Shown piece by piece: positions 1 through 7,725 of a DNA stretch of 49,100 bases (position 1 is the stretch's first letter; every line of letters begins with the position of its first letter). Source of the stretch: Actinomycetota bacterium (GTDB taxonomy: Bacteria > Actinomycetota > Acidimicrobiia > Acidimicrobiales > Acidimicrobilacustridaceae); NCBI GenBank assembly GCA_009700115.1, contig WLMU01000005.1, forward strand, positions 1 to 49,100, written 5' to 3'. Under the pieces are notes generated by a model. That model was not told the DNA's origin, did no database searches, and saw only the letters and a program-made list of their open reading frames with translations. A program made the position numbers and the translations under genes.

Positions 1-276
1 GCTTCCCTTTGTTGATGGAAGTCCAGCCACATCGCAGTTGAGGTCCTTCACGAGGAACGGAACGCCAGCGATGGGTGATGTTGATGTGACACGACTGGCT
101 TCTGCGCGTGCCTCTTCATATCGCTTCGCAACGACCGCATTAAGAGTGGAATTACGTGATTCGATTCTTGCGATTGACGCTTCTACGAGTTCGCTGCTGC
201 TGACGTCGCCGGCTTTAACGAGAGCAGCGAGGCCGATGGTGTCGTTGTTGTCGAGAAGTTGTTCGATATCAGACAT
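1..276 (-). CDS. Amidase family protein, N-terminal fragment (runs off the window)
   Basis: The 92 codons present read as the N-terminus of an amidase-signature (GatA-like) enzyme: a helical start (MSDIEQLLDNND), then SSSELVEASIARIE and SPIAGVPFLVKDL. The VKD lysine corresponds to the catalytic Lys of the Ser-cisSer-Lys triad; the Gly/Ser-rich core lies outside the window. The family hydrolyses amide bonds in the cytoplasm. ATG at 276 lies two bases after the TAG of the upstream sulfotransferase gene, so the two are one transcription unit. Without adjacent gatB/gatC genes, a catabolic amidase is as likely as the tRNA amidotransferase subunit. The family call is firm; the substrate is unknown. 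Confidence 0.85.
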   Translation of the reverse strand, partial: MSDIEQLLDNNDTIGLAALVKAGDVSSSELVEASIARIESRNSTLNAVVAKRYEEARAEASRVTSTSPIAGVPFLVKDLNCDVAGLPSTKGS

Positions 277-278
277 AG

Positions 279-1439
279 CTACTCCAAGTACTCGGCGTAT
301 CGAGTGAGATACGGCTGGACGCGTTCGGTAAGTGCATCGCGATCAAGGCCCCATTCTTCGAGTGAATAGGAATGAGATCCGAAACGATCTTTTTTGTGCT
401 CTGCGCTGTGCGCGCGCATCGCTGACTCTGCTTCGGCGGAGAAATTTTCACCGAGGTGTTCGTAGAGCGAAGCGATTGTCGTTATGGGATCGCCCACAAG
501 ATCGCTGTAGGCGACATCAACGAATGCATCACCTCGACCTGCCGCAATTTGTGAGTCTCGAAAAGCGTTTTGGTTATCAAGGAGACTGCCGACAACTTCA
601 GGCCATGTTTGGCGTATGTAGTCCTGCCAATCGGCACTGGTAAATGTTCCAGCAAGTGACCGTACGAGACTGCACACCGATGCGATGACGTTCACTGGAT
701 CTCGATGCGTAAGGACGAATCGCGCATCGGGGTAGACCGCGGCGATAGCGGACGGGTCGATGAGATGAACTGGTGACTTCAATTGCCATTGTCCCGGACA
801 TTGCGATTGCAAGACTTGCAGAACGGTTCGGTGCCACTCGTAGGCCTGAGTGTGATCGTTGGTTCTGATCCAGTCCATGTACGACGGCAGATTGAACGTC
901 GTGGAGAGATGGAGACTTGAGAAGTGCTGACCCAGCACGGTTGCGCATTCAAGTGGCATGTTGGGCGGATCGTGGTGAATTGCCTTGAACTCGGGATTAA
1001 TCATGCCGAGCATGTCGGGCGCTTCCATGGCCGCTACGAATCGTGGGTCGGTGCGATAGGTCGCGGTGGTCGGAGGCGGCACCGATTGGTTGATCTCCCA
1101 GCCGAGCAACGAACGATTGGCAGGGTCAACGGAGAGAAGGTGGCTGAGCGCTGTTGTTCCCGTGCGGGGCAAACCAATGAGAAAGATTGGTGAATCGATA
1201 CGCGAAGTGGCTAGCGCCGGGTGGGTGCGGTGCCACTCGACAACATTGAGGCGGTTCACCAGATTGCTGAGCGCCATTCCTTCCAGAGCGGCCTTGCCGA
1301 TCTCGGTGAGTTGACCCTCGTTCGCTCCGGATTGGAGAAAGATCTCGAGACCATCGCGAAATGAGCCGTCGCCGAAATCAGCGAGGCCTCCGGTGAGTTC
1401 ACTTGCTTGCGCAAGAAGTGGATCGACAGCAGTTGTCAT
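279..1439 (-). CDS. Sulfotransferase family protein (Sulfotransfer_3 type)
   Basis: A 386-residue protein with the two PAPS-binding elements of bacterial sulfotransferases. The 5'-phosphosulfate loop is PIFLIGLPRTGTTALSHLL, about residues 104-122. The 3'-phosphate element is RFVLTHRDPVNVIAS, with the expected Arg and Ser, near residue 240. Length and spacing fit the family that transfers sulfate from PAPS to hydroxyls or amines of small molecules or lipids, but the acceptor cannot be read. ATG at 1439 sits behind a G-rich stretch that can serve as a ribosome site. The gene is the first of a minus-strand pair with an amidase and diverges from an SDR/carboxyltransferase pair. Confidence 0.88.
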   Translation of the reverse strand: MTTAVDPLLAQASELTGGLADFGDGSFRDGLEIFLQSGANEGQLTEIGKAALEGMALSNLVNRLNVVEWHRTHPALATSRIDSPIFLIGLPRTGTTALSHLLSVDPANRSLLGWEINQSVPPPTTATYRTDPRFVAAMEAPDMLGMINPEFKAIHHDPPNMPLECATVLGQHFSSLHLSTTFNLPSYMDWIRTNDHTQAYEWHRTVLQVLQSQCPGQWQLKSPVHLIDPSAIAAVYPDARFVLTHRDPVNVIASVCSLVRSLAGTFTSADWQDYIRQTWPEVVGSLLDNQNAFRDSQIAAGRGDAFVDVAYSDLVGDPITTIASLYEHLGENFSAEAESAMRAHSAEHKKDRFGSHSYSLEEWGLDRDALTERVQPYLTRYAEYLE

Positions 1440-1523
1440 ATGGCCCCCCGTTCTCGGGGGAACGGTAGTCGGTGGGCCTCAGCAGCACCGTCGCAGTCAT
1501 GGCGAGACTGCTAGAAACGACGC
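1440..1523. promoter_or_regulatory. Divergent promoter region, sulfotransferase / SDR
   Basis: An 84-base divergent spacer. On the plus strand TAGAAA (1512-1517) is six bases before the SDR ATG at 1524, as in the leaderless promoters elsewhere in the window. On the minus strand TACCGT (1467-1462) is a possible -10 for the sulfotransferase. A 6-bp inverted repeat, CCGTTC/GAACGG (1448-1453 and 1460-1465), lies between that box and the start codon. Confidence 0.35.
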
Positions 1524-2306
1524 ATGACGACAGGATCACTCCTTGCGGGGACTCGCGCAGTCGTAGTGGGCGGCAGTAGCGGCATTGGCTTGGCGACGAC
1601 GCGGCTTCTCGCCGCTGATGGTTGCCGAGTCACGATTGCTGCTCGAGGCGAAGATCGCATGGCGTCTGTGGTCGCGTTACTTGCGGCAGAGGGGTTGTCG
1701 ATTGCGTCGGTCGCATGCGACACGATGGTCGAGAAAGATATTGCTCATGCCGTCGATGTGGCCAGTGAAGGTGAGCGACTCGATATCGCTATAACTGTGC
1801 CTGGCGGGGGAACGCCAATGAAGGTTCTCGATTATGAATGCGACGCGTTCAGCGCAGAGGTCGATAAGAACGTGCGTCCTGTGTACATGTTGTTGCACTA
1901 CGCCGCTCCGATGATGACCAATGGCGGGTCCTTTGTCGCGGTCTCTTCGACGGCGGCTGTATTTTCCACTCGGGGTCTCGCGTCGTATCGCGCAGGAAAG
2001 GCCGCAGTCGATGCGCTGGTCGACGTCGCCGCCGACGAACTCGGAGAGCGCAATATCCGCGTGAACTCGGTCCGACCGGGCCTGACACGAACCGAGTCAA
2101 CGGCTCGAATGTTTGAAAACCCCGAACTTCTGTCCCGGTTCCTTGAGCAACAGGCGATCGACCGCGGGGGAGAGGCCGAGGACATTGCCCATGCCATCCG
2201 CTATTTTGCTGGTCCCGAATCGAGTTGGGTGACGGGTCAACATCTCACGGTCGACGGGGGCCATACGCTTCGGGCGATGCCGGACATGCGTCCACCCCGG
2301 CCCTGA
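1524..2306 (+). CDS. Short-chain dehydrogenase/reductase
   Basis: A 260-residue classical SDR, the usual length for the family. The nucleotide-binding glycine motif is GGSSGIG (residues 16-22). The catalytic set is intact: Ser142 (VAVSSTAA), Tyr155 and Lys159 (YRAGK). The C-terminus has the standard substrate-loop and VTGQHLTVDGG ending. It would oxidise or reduce a hydroxyl/keto group with NAD(P). The downstream carboxyltransferase starts 22 bases after the stop, so the two are probably cotranscribed and may act on related acyl-CoA or ketone intermediates; that link is inference. Confidence 0.92.
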   Translation: MTTGSLLAGTRAVVVGGSSGIGLATTRLLAADGCRVTIAARGEDRMASVVALLAAEGLSIASVACDTMVEKDIAHAVDVASEGERLDIAITVPGGGTPMKVLDYECDAFSAEVDKNVRPVYMLLHYAAPMMTNGGSFVAVSSTAAVFSTRGLASYRAGKAAVDALVDVAADELGERNIRVNSVRPGLTRTESTARMFENPELLSRFLEQQAIDRGGEAEDIAHAIRYFAGPESSWVTGQHLTVDGGHTLRAMPDMRPPRP

Positions 2307-2328
2307 TCGAACTGCAGCAGGAGTATCC

Positions 2329-3852
2329 GTGAGCGAAAGCGTCGAATCGAATCCATCTGAACTTCCCGGTGGGTGGGGGCCGGCCCTTGATGACCTCGCG
2401 CAGCGTCGCACGGCAGCGCGGGCGATGGGTGGCGAAGAACGACTGGCGAAGAAACACGCGAAAGGTCAGCTCGATGCGCGTGCTCGTGTCGACTACCTCC
2501 TTGATTCAGGAACATTCCGCGAACTTGGAACGCTTGTTGGAGAGGTGCCAGGCGATGGAATTGTTGCTGGCGCCGGTCGAATCGACGGCAGGCCGGTAAT
2601 GATTGGTGCGGAGGATTTCACCGTGCTGGCCGGTTCAATCGGTCCCGGTAGTTCGTCAAAGCGATACCGACTTGCGGAACTTGCCTTAGCCGAGCGCATT
2701 CCGCTCATCATGTTGCTTGAAGGCGCTGGTCATCGTGGTGGTGGTGGCGGTGGCCGCGCGCCGACCGATCTGCTTATTCAAGCGCAGTGTTCCGGCAAGA
2801 TCCCTGTTTTGAGTGCCGTGATGGGACCGTCAGCCGGACACGGCGCGCTCATCGTCCCGATGTCTGATTTCAGCGTGATGACGCAAGACGCAGCAGTGTT
2901 CACCGCTGGTCCGCCTGTTGTTCGCGAGTCACTTGGTGAAGACATAACCAAGGAAGACCTCGGCGGACCTTCTGTCGCTATTCCAAGCGGACTCATTCAC
3001 AACGTTGCGCCCGACGATCAGACTGCTCTCGATATGTTGCGCGTCTATCTATCGTTCTTTCCATCGAGCGCGTGGAGTTTTGCCCCGCATCTACCTGCCG
3101 AACAGAGCGATGACCAAGGATTCCGCTCGACCGACGAACTTCTGTCGATCATCCCGAGTGATTCTCGACGGGCCTATGACATGCGAGCGGTACTCGATGT
3201 TGTGGTCGACGATGGTTCCTGGTTTGAAGTACAACCCAACTTTGGCCAGTCGATGATCTGCGGGCTCGCTCGTCTCGGGGGCGAATCGGTTGCTGTGATC
3301 GCAAATCAGCCGACCGTGATGGCTGGTTCCATTGATGCAGCCGCTGCGGACAAGGCTGCACATTTCATCATGGTCGCCGATTCGTTCCATCTTCCGTTGG
3401 TCTTCCTCGCTGACAATCCAGGGATGTTGCCGGGAAGTGCATCAGAACGCGACGGAGTACTGCGTTCGGGGGCGCGAATGTTCGCCGCGCAAACTCAGGC
3501 AACAAGTCCGAAACTGCATCTGACGTTGCGTAAGGCCTACGGATTCGGATCGATGGTGATGTCGCTCGTTGGTTTCGATCATCAGTCGGCAACGTTTGCC
3601 TACCCGGGAGCGACGATGGGAGCGATGGGAGCGAACGCAATGAGTCGAGCGACCAACGCCGATGCTGATGAAGCGGCGATGTTGCGCGACGCAGAGTTGC
3701 AGGCCTCATATAGGTCAGCCGAAAACCTTGGTTTTGATGAACTCATCGACCCTCGAGAGACGCGTGATGTCTTGCTCGATGCACTGCAGCGGGCCATGTA
3801 TCGCCGCCAAGCAACTCCAGAGCCGGTGTCGCGGACAGCGATAACGCCGTAA
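2329..3852 (+). CDS. Acyl-CoA carboxylase carboxyltransferase (beta) subunit
   Basis: A 507-residue two-domain carboxyltransferase of the propionyl-/methylcrotonyl-CoA carboxylase beta family. The N-terminal domain has the acyl-CoA oxyanion region GAGHRGGGGGG. The C-terminal domain has the biotin-side motif DNPGMLPGSASERDG and the Ala/Gly/Met-rich stretch PGATMGAMGANAMSR. The enzyme moves CO2 from biotin on a partner alpha subunit to an acyl-CoA. No biotin carboxylase gene is adjacent, so the partner must lie elsewhere; biotin synthesis genes occur about 16 kb downstream. GTG at 2329 follows CAGGAG at a good distance. Substrate (propionyl, methylcrotonyl, geranyl or longer acyl) is not readable. 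Confidence 0.92.
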   Translation: MSESVESNPSELPGGWGPALDDLAQRRTAARAMGGEERLAKKHAKGQLDARARVDYLLDSGTFRELGTLVGEVPGDGIVAGAGRIDGRPVMIGAEDFTVLAGSIGPGSSSKRYRLAELALAERIPLIMLLEGAGHRGGGGGGRAPTDLLIQAQCSGKIPVLSAVMGPSAGHGALIVPMSDFSVMTQDAAVFTAGPPVVRESLGEDITKEDLGGPSVAIPSGLIHNVAPDDQTALDMLRVYLSFFPSSAWSFAPHLPAEQSDDQGFRSTDELLSIIPSDSRRAYDMRAVLDVVVDDGSWFEVQPNFGQSMICGLARLGGESVAVIANQPTVMAGSIDAAAADKAAHFIMVADSFHLPLVFLADNPGMLPGSASERDGVLRSGARMFAAQTQATSPKLHLTLRKAYGFGSMVMSLVGFDHQSATFAYPGATMGAMGANAMSRATNADADEAAMLRDAELQASYRSAENLGFDELIDPRETRDVLLDALQRAMYRRQATPEPVSRTAITP

Positions 3853-3978
3853 CTCAATCTTGGAACAAAAAAAAGTTCTAGGTACATCATGTGAAGTTCG
3901 GATACCGGTAGTCTTTCTGGGTCGCGAGAGACCGTCTCGTGCCGTTCGACGTGTCGATTAGGGCACCCAGGAGGAATC

Positions 3979-4374
3979 ATGTTTGCAGCAAGCACGAATT
4001 GGGGTGTCGGTGAAGTTCTCATCACCATGCTCTATTTCACCTGTCTTTTCATCTGGATCTGGTTAGCGATCAGTGTCTTCATCGACATCTTCCGCAGCCG
4101 TGACATGGGTGGTCTCCATAAGGCCGTCTGGGTTGTCGCCATCATCGCTTTCAATCTTCTTGGCGTCCTCGCCTACCTCATCGTTCGTGGCGGCAAGATG
4201 CACGAGCATGAGATCGAAGCTGCAAAGGCACAAGAAGCAGCGATGCAGAACTACATCCGCAACGCAGCAGGTACCACGCCGGCCGACGAACTTCATCGTC
4301 TTGCCGACCTCAAGGATCGTGGCGTCATCGATCAGGCCGAATTCGACAAACTGAAGGCCAAAGTCGTTAGCTGA
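3979..4374 (+). CDS. Small membrane protein with C-terminal SHOCT domain (PLDc_N-like)
   Basis: A 131-residue protein with two hydrophobic segments near residues 13-36 and 46-70, the layout of the PLDc_N membrane-anchor family. A charged linker follows, then a C-terminal short helical-hairpin motif (DELHRLADLKDRGVIDQAEF), which is the SHOCT domain. SHOCT domains are thought to mediate oligomerisation; no enzyme activity is expected. ATG at 3979 follows a strong CAGGAGG ribosome site. The upstream spacer (3853-3978) holds an 8-A tract inside a weak inverted repeat (3861-3880) and a 5-bp hairpin (3925-3939). A strong terminator follows, so the gene is probably monocistronic. Confidence 0.8.
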   Translation: MFAASTNWGVGEVLITMLYFTCLFIWIWLAISVFIDIFRSRDMGGLHKAVWVVAIIAFNLLGVLAYLIVRGGKMHEHEIEAAKAQEAAMQNYIRNAAGTTPADELHRLADLKDRGVIDQAEFDKLKAKVVS

Positions 4375-4412
4375 ATTCCTCGCAGCACCTAGGTGTTGCA
4401 ATGGTGTTAGTC

Positions 4413-4440
4413 CCGGTGCCCCGCCTCGGCGGGGCACCGG
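4413..4440 (+). terminator. GC-rich hairpin terminator after the SHOCT gene
   Basis: A perfect 13-bp inverted repeat (4413-4425 with 4428-4440), effectively a 12-bp stem with a CTCG loop, lies 38 bases after the SHOCT stop codon. There is no U-tract, as is common for actinobacterial terminators. Confidence 0.75.
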
Positions 4441-4472
4441 CGCGTCACGAGGCTTGTCTGAGGATTGGGTCA

Positions 4473-4478
4473 TAGGAT
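4473..4478 (+). promoter_or_regulatory. -10 box TAGGAT, leaderless start
   Basis: TAGGAT lies six bases before the GTG at 4485 and there is no Shine-Dalgarno, so transcription should begin at or near the start codon. This supports GTG 4485 over the out-of-frame GTG at 4481. Confidence 0.5.
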
Positions 4479-4484
4479 CTGTGC

Positions 4485-6590
4485 GTGCCGCATCCCACAC
4501 TTCTCACGCAGGGCCGCATCGGTTCGGTTGAAACTCGGAATCGAATTGTCTTGCCCGCCATGGACCAAAACAGCTGCGATGACGGGGAGATCACCGATCT
4601 CAACGTTGCGCATTATGAGGCGCGTGCTCGCGGTGGAGTGGGCCTCCTCATTCTTGAAACCTCGGCAGTGGCGTGGCCGATTGGCGCAACCTCGCTTCAT
4701 CAACCCGCACTCTCCGACGATCGATTCATCCCAGGGCTGAAGCGCTTAGCTGAAGCGGCGCATCGACATGGCTCGAAAATGTTCGTGCAGGCTTGTCATC
4801 ACGGGAAAACTGCCGGTGTTGACGCGATGCAGGACCGTGAACAACTTGTTCCGTCAGTCCCACTGCCGGCGGACGAGAACGATCTCAGTTCCGTCACGAT
4901 GGATGAACTGATGAAGATGGCGGGGCTTACGGGAGGAAAGCGAGCACAACAGCGCGCTGCTACCGCCGAGGATCTTGCATGGGTCGTCGATCAGTTTGCT
5001 GATGCCGCAGAGCGTGTTCAGAAAGCCGGGCTCGATGGCATCGAAGTTCACGCGGCGCATGGGTATCTGATTTCGACATTCCTATCGCCGCATTACAACC
5101 TTCGTGATGATGAGTACGGCGGCTCAGTTGAAAATCGCGCCCGTTTACTTGTCGAGATCGTCACAGCGATACGTAAACGCTGTGGCGCAGATTTTGGAAT
5201 CATCGTGCGACTTGATGGTCGTGAATATGTAGACGGCGGGATCACCCCGGAACTTTCCGCCGAGTACGCCGTGCTCGCGGAATCCGCGGGAGCCGATGCG
5301 ATACATGTAACAGCTTCTGGTCCCAATTCGATGGGAGTCGGGTTTACAAATGGTCCGCTTCCTTGGCAACCCGATCAGTATCTCGGTCTCGCAGCAGTGG
5401 TCAAGAAGTCAGTGTCGATTCCAGTCATCGCTGTCGGTCGCATCTTCCCTGACGCAGCAGAAACACATGTGAAAAATGGCGATTGTGATTTTGTTTCGAT
5501 GGGTCGACAATTATTGGCCGATCCGGATCTACCAGCGAAGTTGTTATCGGGAACACCTGAACGGGTTCGCACCTGCATTAACTGTTTCGTTTGTGTGGCT
5601 CAGAATTTCTGGGACGGTGCGCCCATCTGTGCCGTAAATGCCGAACTGGGGCACTACGACGAAGGTCCACTTCGTCCGGCAACTGAACGACGCAGGGTTG
5701 TGGTCGTTGGTGGTGGTCCAGGAGGATTGGAAGCAGCGCGAGTCGCTGCGGTTCGCGGTCATTCCGTCACACTGTTGGAAAAATCGCCCCACCTCGGAGG
5801 TACAGCGCGATTCTCGTCGCTCACAACTCCAATGAACGCTGAACTCGTGCGGTATTTGAGTACCGAAATTTCACTTCTTGATGTGGACATCCGAACTTCA
5901 ACTCCAGCGACCGCCGACCTACTTCGGGAATTGCAGGCAGACGTGGTCGTCGTTGCCACAGGGGCCCGCAGAGAGCGTCCGGACATTTCTGGTGCCGATC
6001 TTCCCCACGTGTTCTCCGGAGATGATCTGCGAGGACTCCTCACGGGGGATGATCCAGCAGCCGCTGCCCGGCTGCCTGTTCATCGCCGTCTGATGGTCTC
6101 GGTTGGTCGATCGCTTGGGTTTATGTCCAGCATGGATCGCGTTCGGTCAATGTCGAAGCGATGGATGCCAATCGGCAAGCGAGTTGTCGTTGTCGGTGGG
6201 GGATTGGTTGGAGTCGAATTGGCCGAATATCTCGCTGAGAGGGGTCGAACGGTCACCGTGCTCGAAGAAGGCGACAAATTGGGCGTCGAAATGGCCCATC
6301 CTCGCCGGGCCCGAGCGTTGTTTGAAGCCCGCAATCACGGCGTGTCGTTCATCACCGGAGCGCAACTCACGGGGATCACTGAGAGCGGTGTTTCGTATCA
6401 AGCCGGAGAAGAGACACACACGGTTCGTTCCGATGCTGTTGTCATCGCCAGTGGCGTGCACGCCGATGAATCGATTGCGGAACAACTTCGCGCCGATGGT
6501 TTCGATGTTCACGTCGTAGGCGATGCCGCAAGCGTGGGTTACATCGAAGGCGCGGTTCGAACTGGCTATCTCGCTGGTCGTTTGATCTGA
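4485..6590 (+). CDS. NADH:flavin oxidoreductase, FMN/4Fe-4S/FAD type (dienoyl-CoA reductase / trimethylamine dehydrogenase family)
   Basis: A 701-residue three-part oxidoreductase. Residues 1-350 form an old-yellow-enzyme FMN barrel (EVHAAHGYLISTFLSPHYN and FVSMGRQLLADPDL are family blocks). Cys364, Cys367, Cys370 and Cys382 (C-x2-C-x2-C-x11-C) would hold a 4Fe-4S cluster. The rest carries an FAD/NAD(P) two-dinucleotide fold: GGGPGG near 409 and GGGLVG near 572. The x2 spacing between the second and third Cys is closer to trimethylamine dehydrogenase than to FadH, which has x3. Roles in the family include NADPH-dependent reduction of 2,4-dienoyl-CoA, amine demethylation and reduction of steroid or enone double bonds. 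The gene stands alone between two terminators, so substrate is not indicated. Confidence 0.9.
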   Translation: MPHPTLLTQGRIGSVETRNRIVLPAMDQNSCDDGEITDLNVAHYEARARGGVGLLILETSAVAWPIGATSLHQPALSDDRFIPGLKRLAEAAHRHGSKMFVQACHHGKTAGVDAMQDREQLVPSVPLPADENDLSSVTMDELMKMAGLTGGKRAQQRAATAEDLAWVVDQFADAAERVQKAGLDGIEVHAAHGYLISTFLSPHYNLRDDEYGGSVENRARLLVEIVTAIRKRCGADFGIIVRLDGREYVDGGITPELSAEYAVLAESAGADAIHVTASGPNSMGVGFTNGPLPWQPDQYLGLAAVVKKSVSIPVIAVGRIFPDAAETHVKNGDCDFVSMGRQLLADPDLPAKLLSGTPERVRTCINCFVCVAQNFWDGAPICAVNAELGHYDEGPLRPATERRRVVVVGGGPGGLEAARVAAVRGHSVTLLEKSPHLGGTARFSSLTTPMNAELVRYLSTEISLLDVDIRTSTPATADLLRELQADVVVVATGARRERPDISGADLPHVFSGDDLRGLLTGDDPAAAARLPVHRRLMVSVGRSLGFMSSMDRVRSMSKRWMPIGKRVVVVGGGLVGVELAEYLAERGRTVTVLEEGDKLGVEMAHPRRARALFEARNHGVSFITGAQLTGITESGVSYQAGEETHTVRSDAVVIASGVHADESIAEQLRADGFDVHVVGDAASVGYIEGAVRTGYLAGRLI

Positions 6591-6603
6591 ATTCGAGCGC
6601 GAA

Positions 6604-6629
6604 TCGGGTCTGGGTTCCCCCAGACCCGA
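6604..6629. terminator. Convergent hairpin terminator
   Basis: An 11-bp perfect stem (6604-6614 with 6619-6629) with a TTCC loop lies between the converging oxidoreductase and peroxiredoxin genes and could stop transcription in both directions. Confidence 0.75.
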
Positions 6630-6665
6630 GCGCGAATAGTGCTGTCTTGCTTGATGAGAGCAGGC

Positions 6666-7148
6666 TTACAGCCGCCCGATCACCGCTGAGCAGGAGCTCA
6701 CTTCGACGCCGCCGTTTTCATCGACGTCGAGATTGGTGACGACGCCGTTTTCGATAATGACGGCGTAGCGCTTTGAGCGAACGCCGAGGCCAAATCCGGT
6801 TCCGTCCATGACCAAGCCCATGGCCTGTGTGAATTCGCCATTGCCGTCGGCAAGCATCGTGATCGAGTCACCGACTTGCTGGTCCTCGCCCCACGCGCCC
6901 ATGACGAACGCGTCATTGACGGAGATGCAAGCGATTCGATCGACGCCTTTGCCGGTGAGTTCGTTTGCTTGCTGGACGAAGCCAGGAAGATGAACCTTCG
7001 AACATCCCGGAGTGAATGCACCGGGAACCGCGAACAGTACGACTTTGCCTGATCCGAGCACATCGGCGGTGTTGACCTTTTCGGGTCCGGCCGCGCCCAT
7101 GATGAACAGATCGATGGCGGGGATTGTGTCTCCAACGTTGATTGTCAT
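6666..7148 (-). CDS. Peroxiredoxin, Prx5 (redoxin) subfamily
   Basis: A 160-residue thioredoxin-fold peroxidase of the Prx5/AHPE type. The peroxidatic Cys49 sits in VPGAFTPGCSKVHLPG. A C-terminal Cys153 (VEVSSCSAV) is placed like the resolving Cys of atypical two-Cys Prx5 enzymes, so an internal disulfide is plausible. It would reduce H2O2, alkyl hydroperoxides or peroxynitrite in the cytoplasm. ATG at 7148 lies six bases after TAATGT (7160-7155), with no ribosome site, so it is probably leaderless. It is a single gene; a second peroxiredoxin of the BCP class is encoded at 25.4 kb. Confidence 0.92.
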   Translation of the reverse strand: MTINVGDTIPAIDLFIMGAAGPEKVNTADVLGSGKVVLFAVPGAFTPGCSKVHLPGFVQQANELTGKGVDRIACISVNDAFVMGAWGEDQQVGDSITMLADGNGEFTQAMGLVMDGTGFGLGVRSKRYAVIIENGVVTNLDVDENGGVEVSSCSAVIGRL

Positions 7149-7154
7149 GCGGTC

Positions 7155-7160
7155 ACATTA
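7155..7160 (-). promoter_or_regulatory. -10 box TAATGT for the Prx5 gene
   Basis: On the minus strand TAATGT is followed by six bases and then the ATG at 7148. It is one of the better matches to TANNNT in the window and implies a leaderless transcript. Confidence 0.5.
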
Positions 7161-7227
7161 CGGTTTCGACGATGGGCCGTGCCTGTTCGGGTGCGGATTC
7201 GAGGGGACGATTCCTCTACCTCGTCGA

Positions 7228-7725
7228 TCAGCCGAAGAGAGTCGAACTGGCATCGGCGGTGGCAAGCACCGCGAAATAGACAAAGACGATCGTTTGGGCG
7301 AGGCAGAGCAGGCCAAGAAGTTGGGCGGCATCGCCATCCCGTTCGGCCGAGGGGCTCCAAAGCTGCCGAACGACAACCGTCGCGACGGCCACTGCTGCGA
7401 CGGCGGTAACCGTGATCGACCAACCAACAGGGAACTGCATCTTCCAGCCGATCAATGCTGCGGCACTCACTGCGCCAGGGATGAGGGCGAGAAGACGTTC
7501 CTTCGGCGTGGTTCCAAAAACCGCTTGGCGAAGGAACGCAACGAAGCCGGCGCCACCGATGGAGAACACCAGCAACTGCAAAATTGCGTCTGTCGCAGAT
7601 TGTGTCGCGAGTTGATTGAATGCAAGGACGTCGCCGAGCACCAAGAAAGCGAGTGTGAGCGTGACCAGCGCATTTTGAGCAATGGAACCCACCGTGTGGC
7701 GCGGTTGTGTGAGTTCGGAAGTCAT
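7228..7725 (-). CDS. Hypothetical multi-spanning membrane protein coupled to murT-gatD
   Basis: Not a family I recognise. The 165-residue product has about five hydrophobic segments: LVTLTLAFLVLGDVLAF, LQLLVFSIGGAGFVAFL, LLALIPGAVSAAALIGW, a Val/Ala-rich helix, and LLGLLCLAQTIVFVYFA. The ATG at 7725 overlaps the gatD stop codon (ATGA, 7722-7725), so I prefer it to the longer reading frame starting at 7749; translation is presumably coupled to GatD. Being third in a lipid II amidation operon suggests a peptidoglycan-precursor or envelope role at the membrane, which is inference from position only. Confidence 0.75.
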   Translation of the reverse strand: MTSELTQPRHTVGSIAQNALVTLTLAFLVLGDVLAFNQLATQSATDAILQLLVFSIGGAGFVAFLRQAVFGTTPKERLLALIPGAVSAAALIGWKMQFPVGWSITVTAVAAVAVATVVVRQLWSPSAERDGDAAQLLGLLCLAQTIVFVYFAVLATADASSTLFG

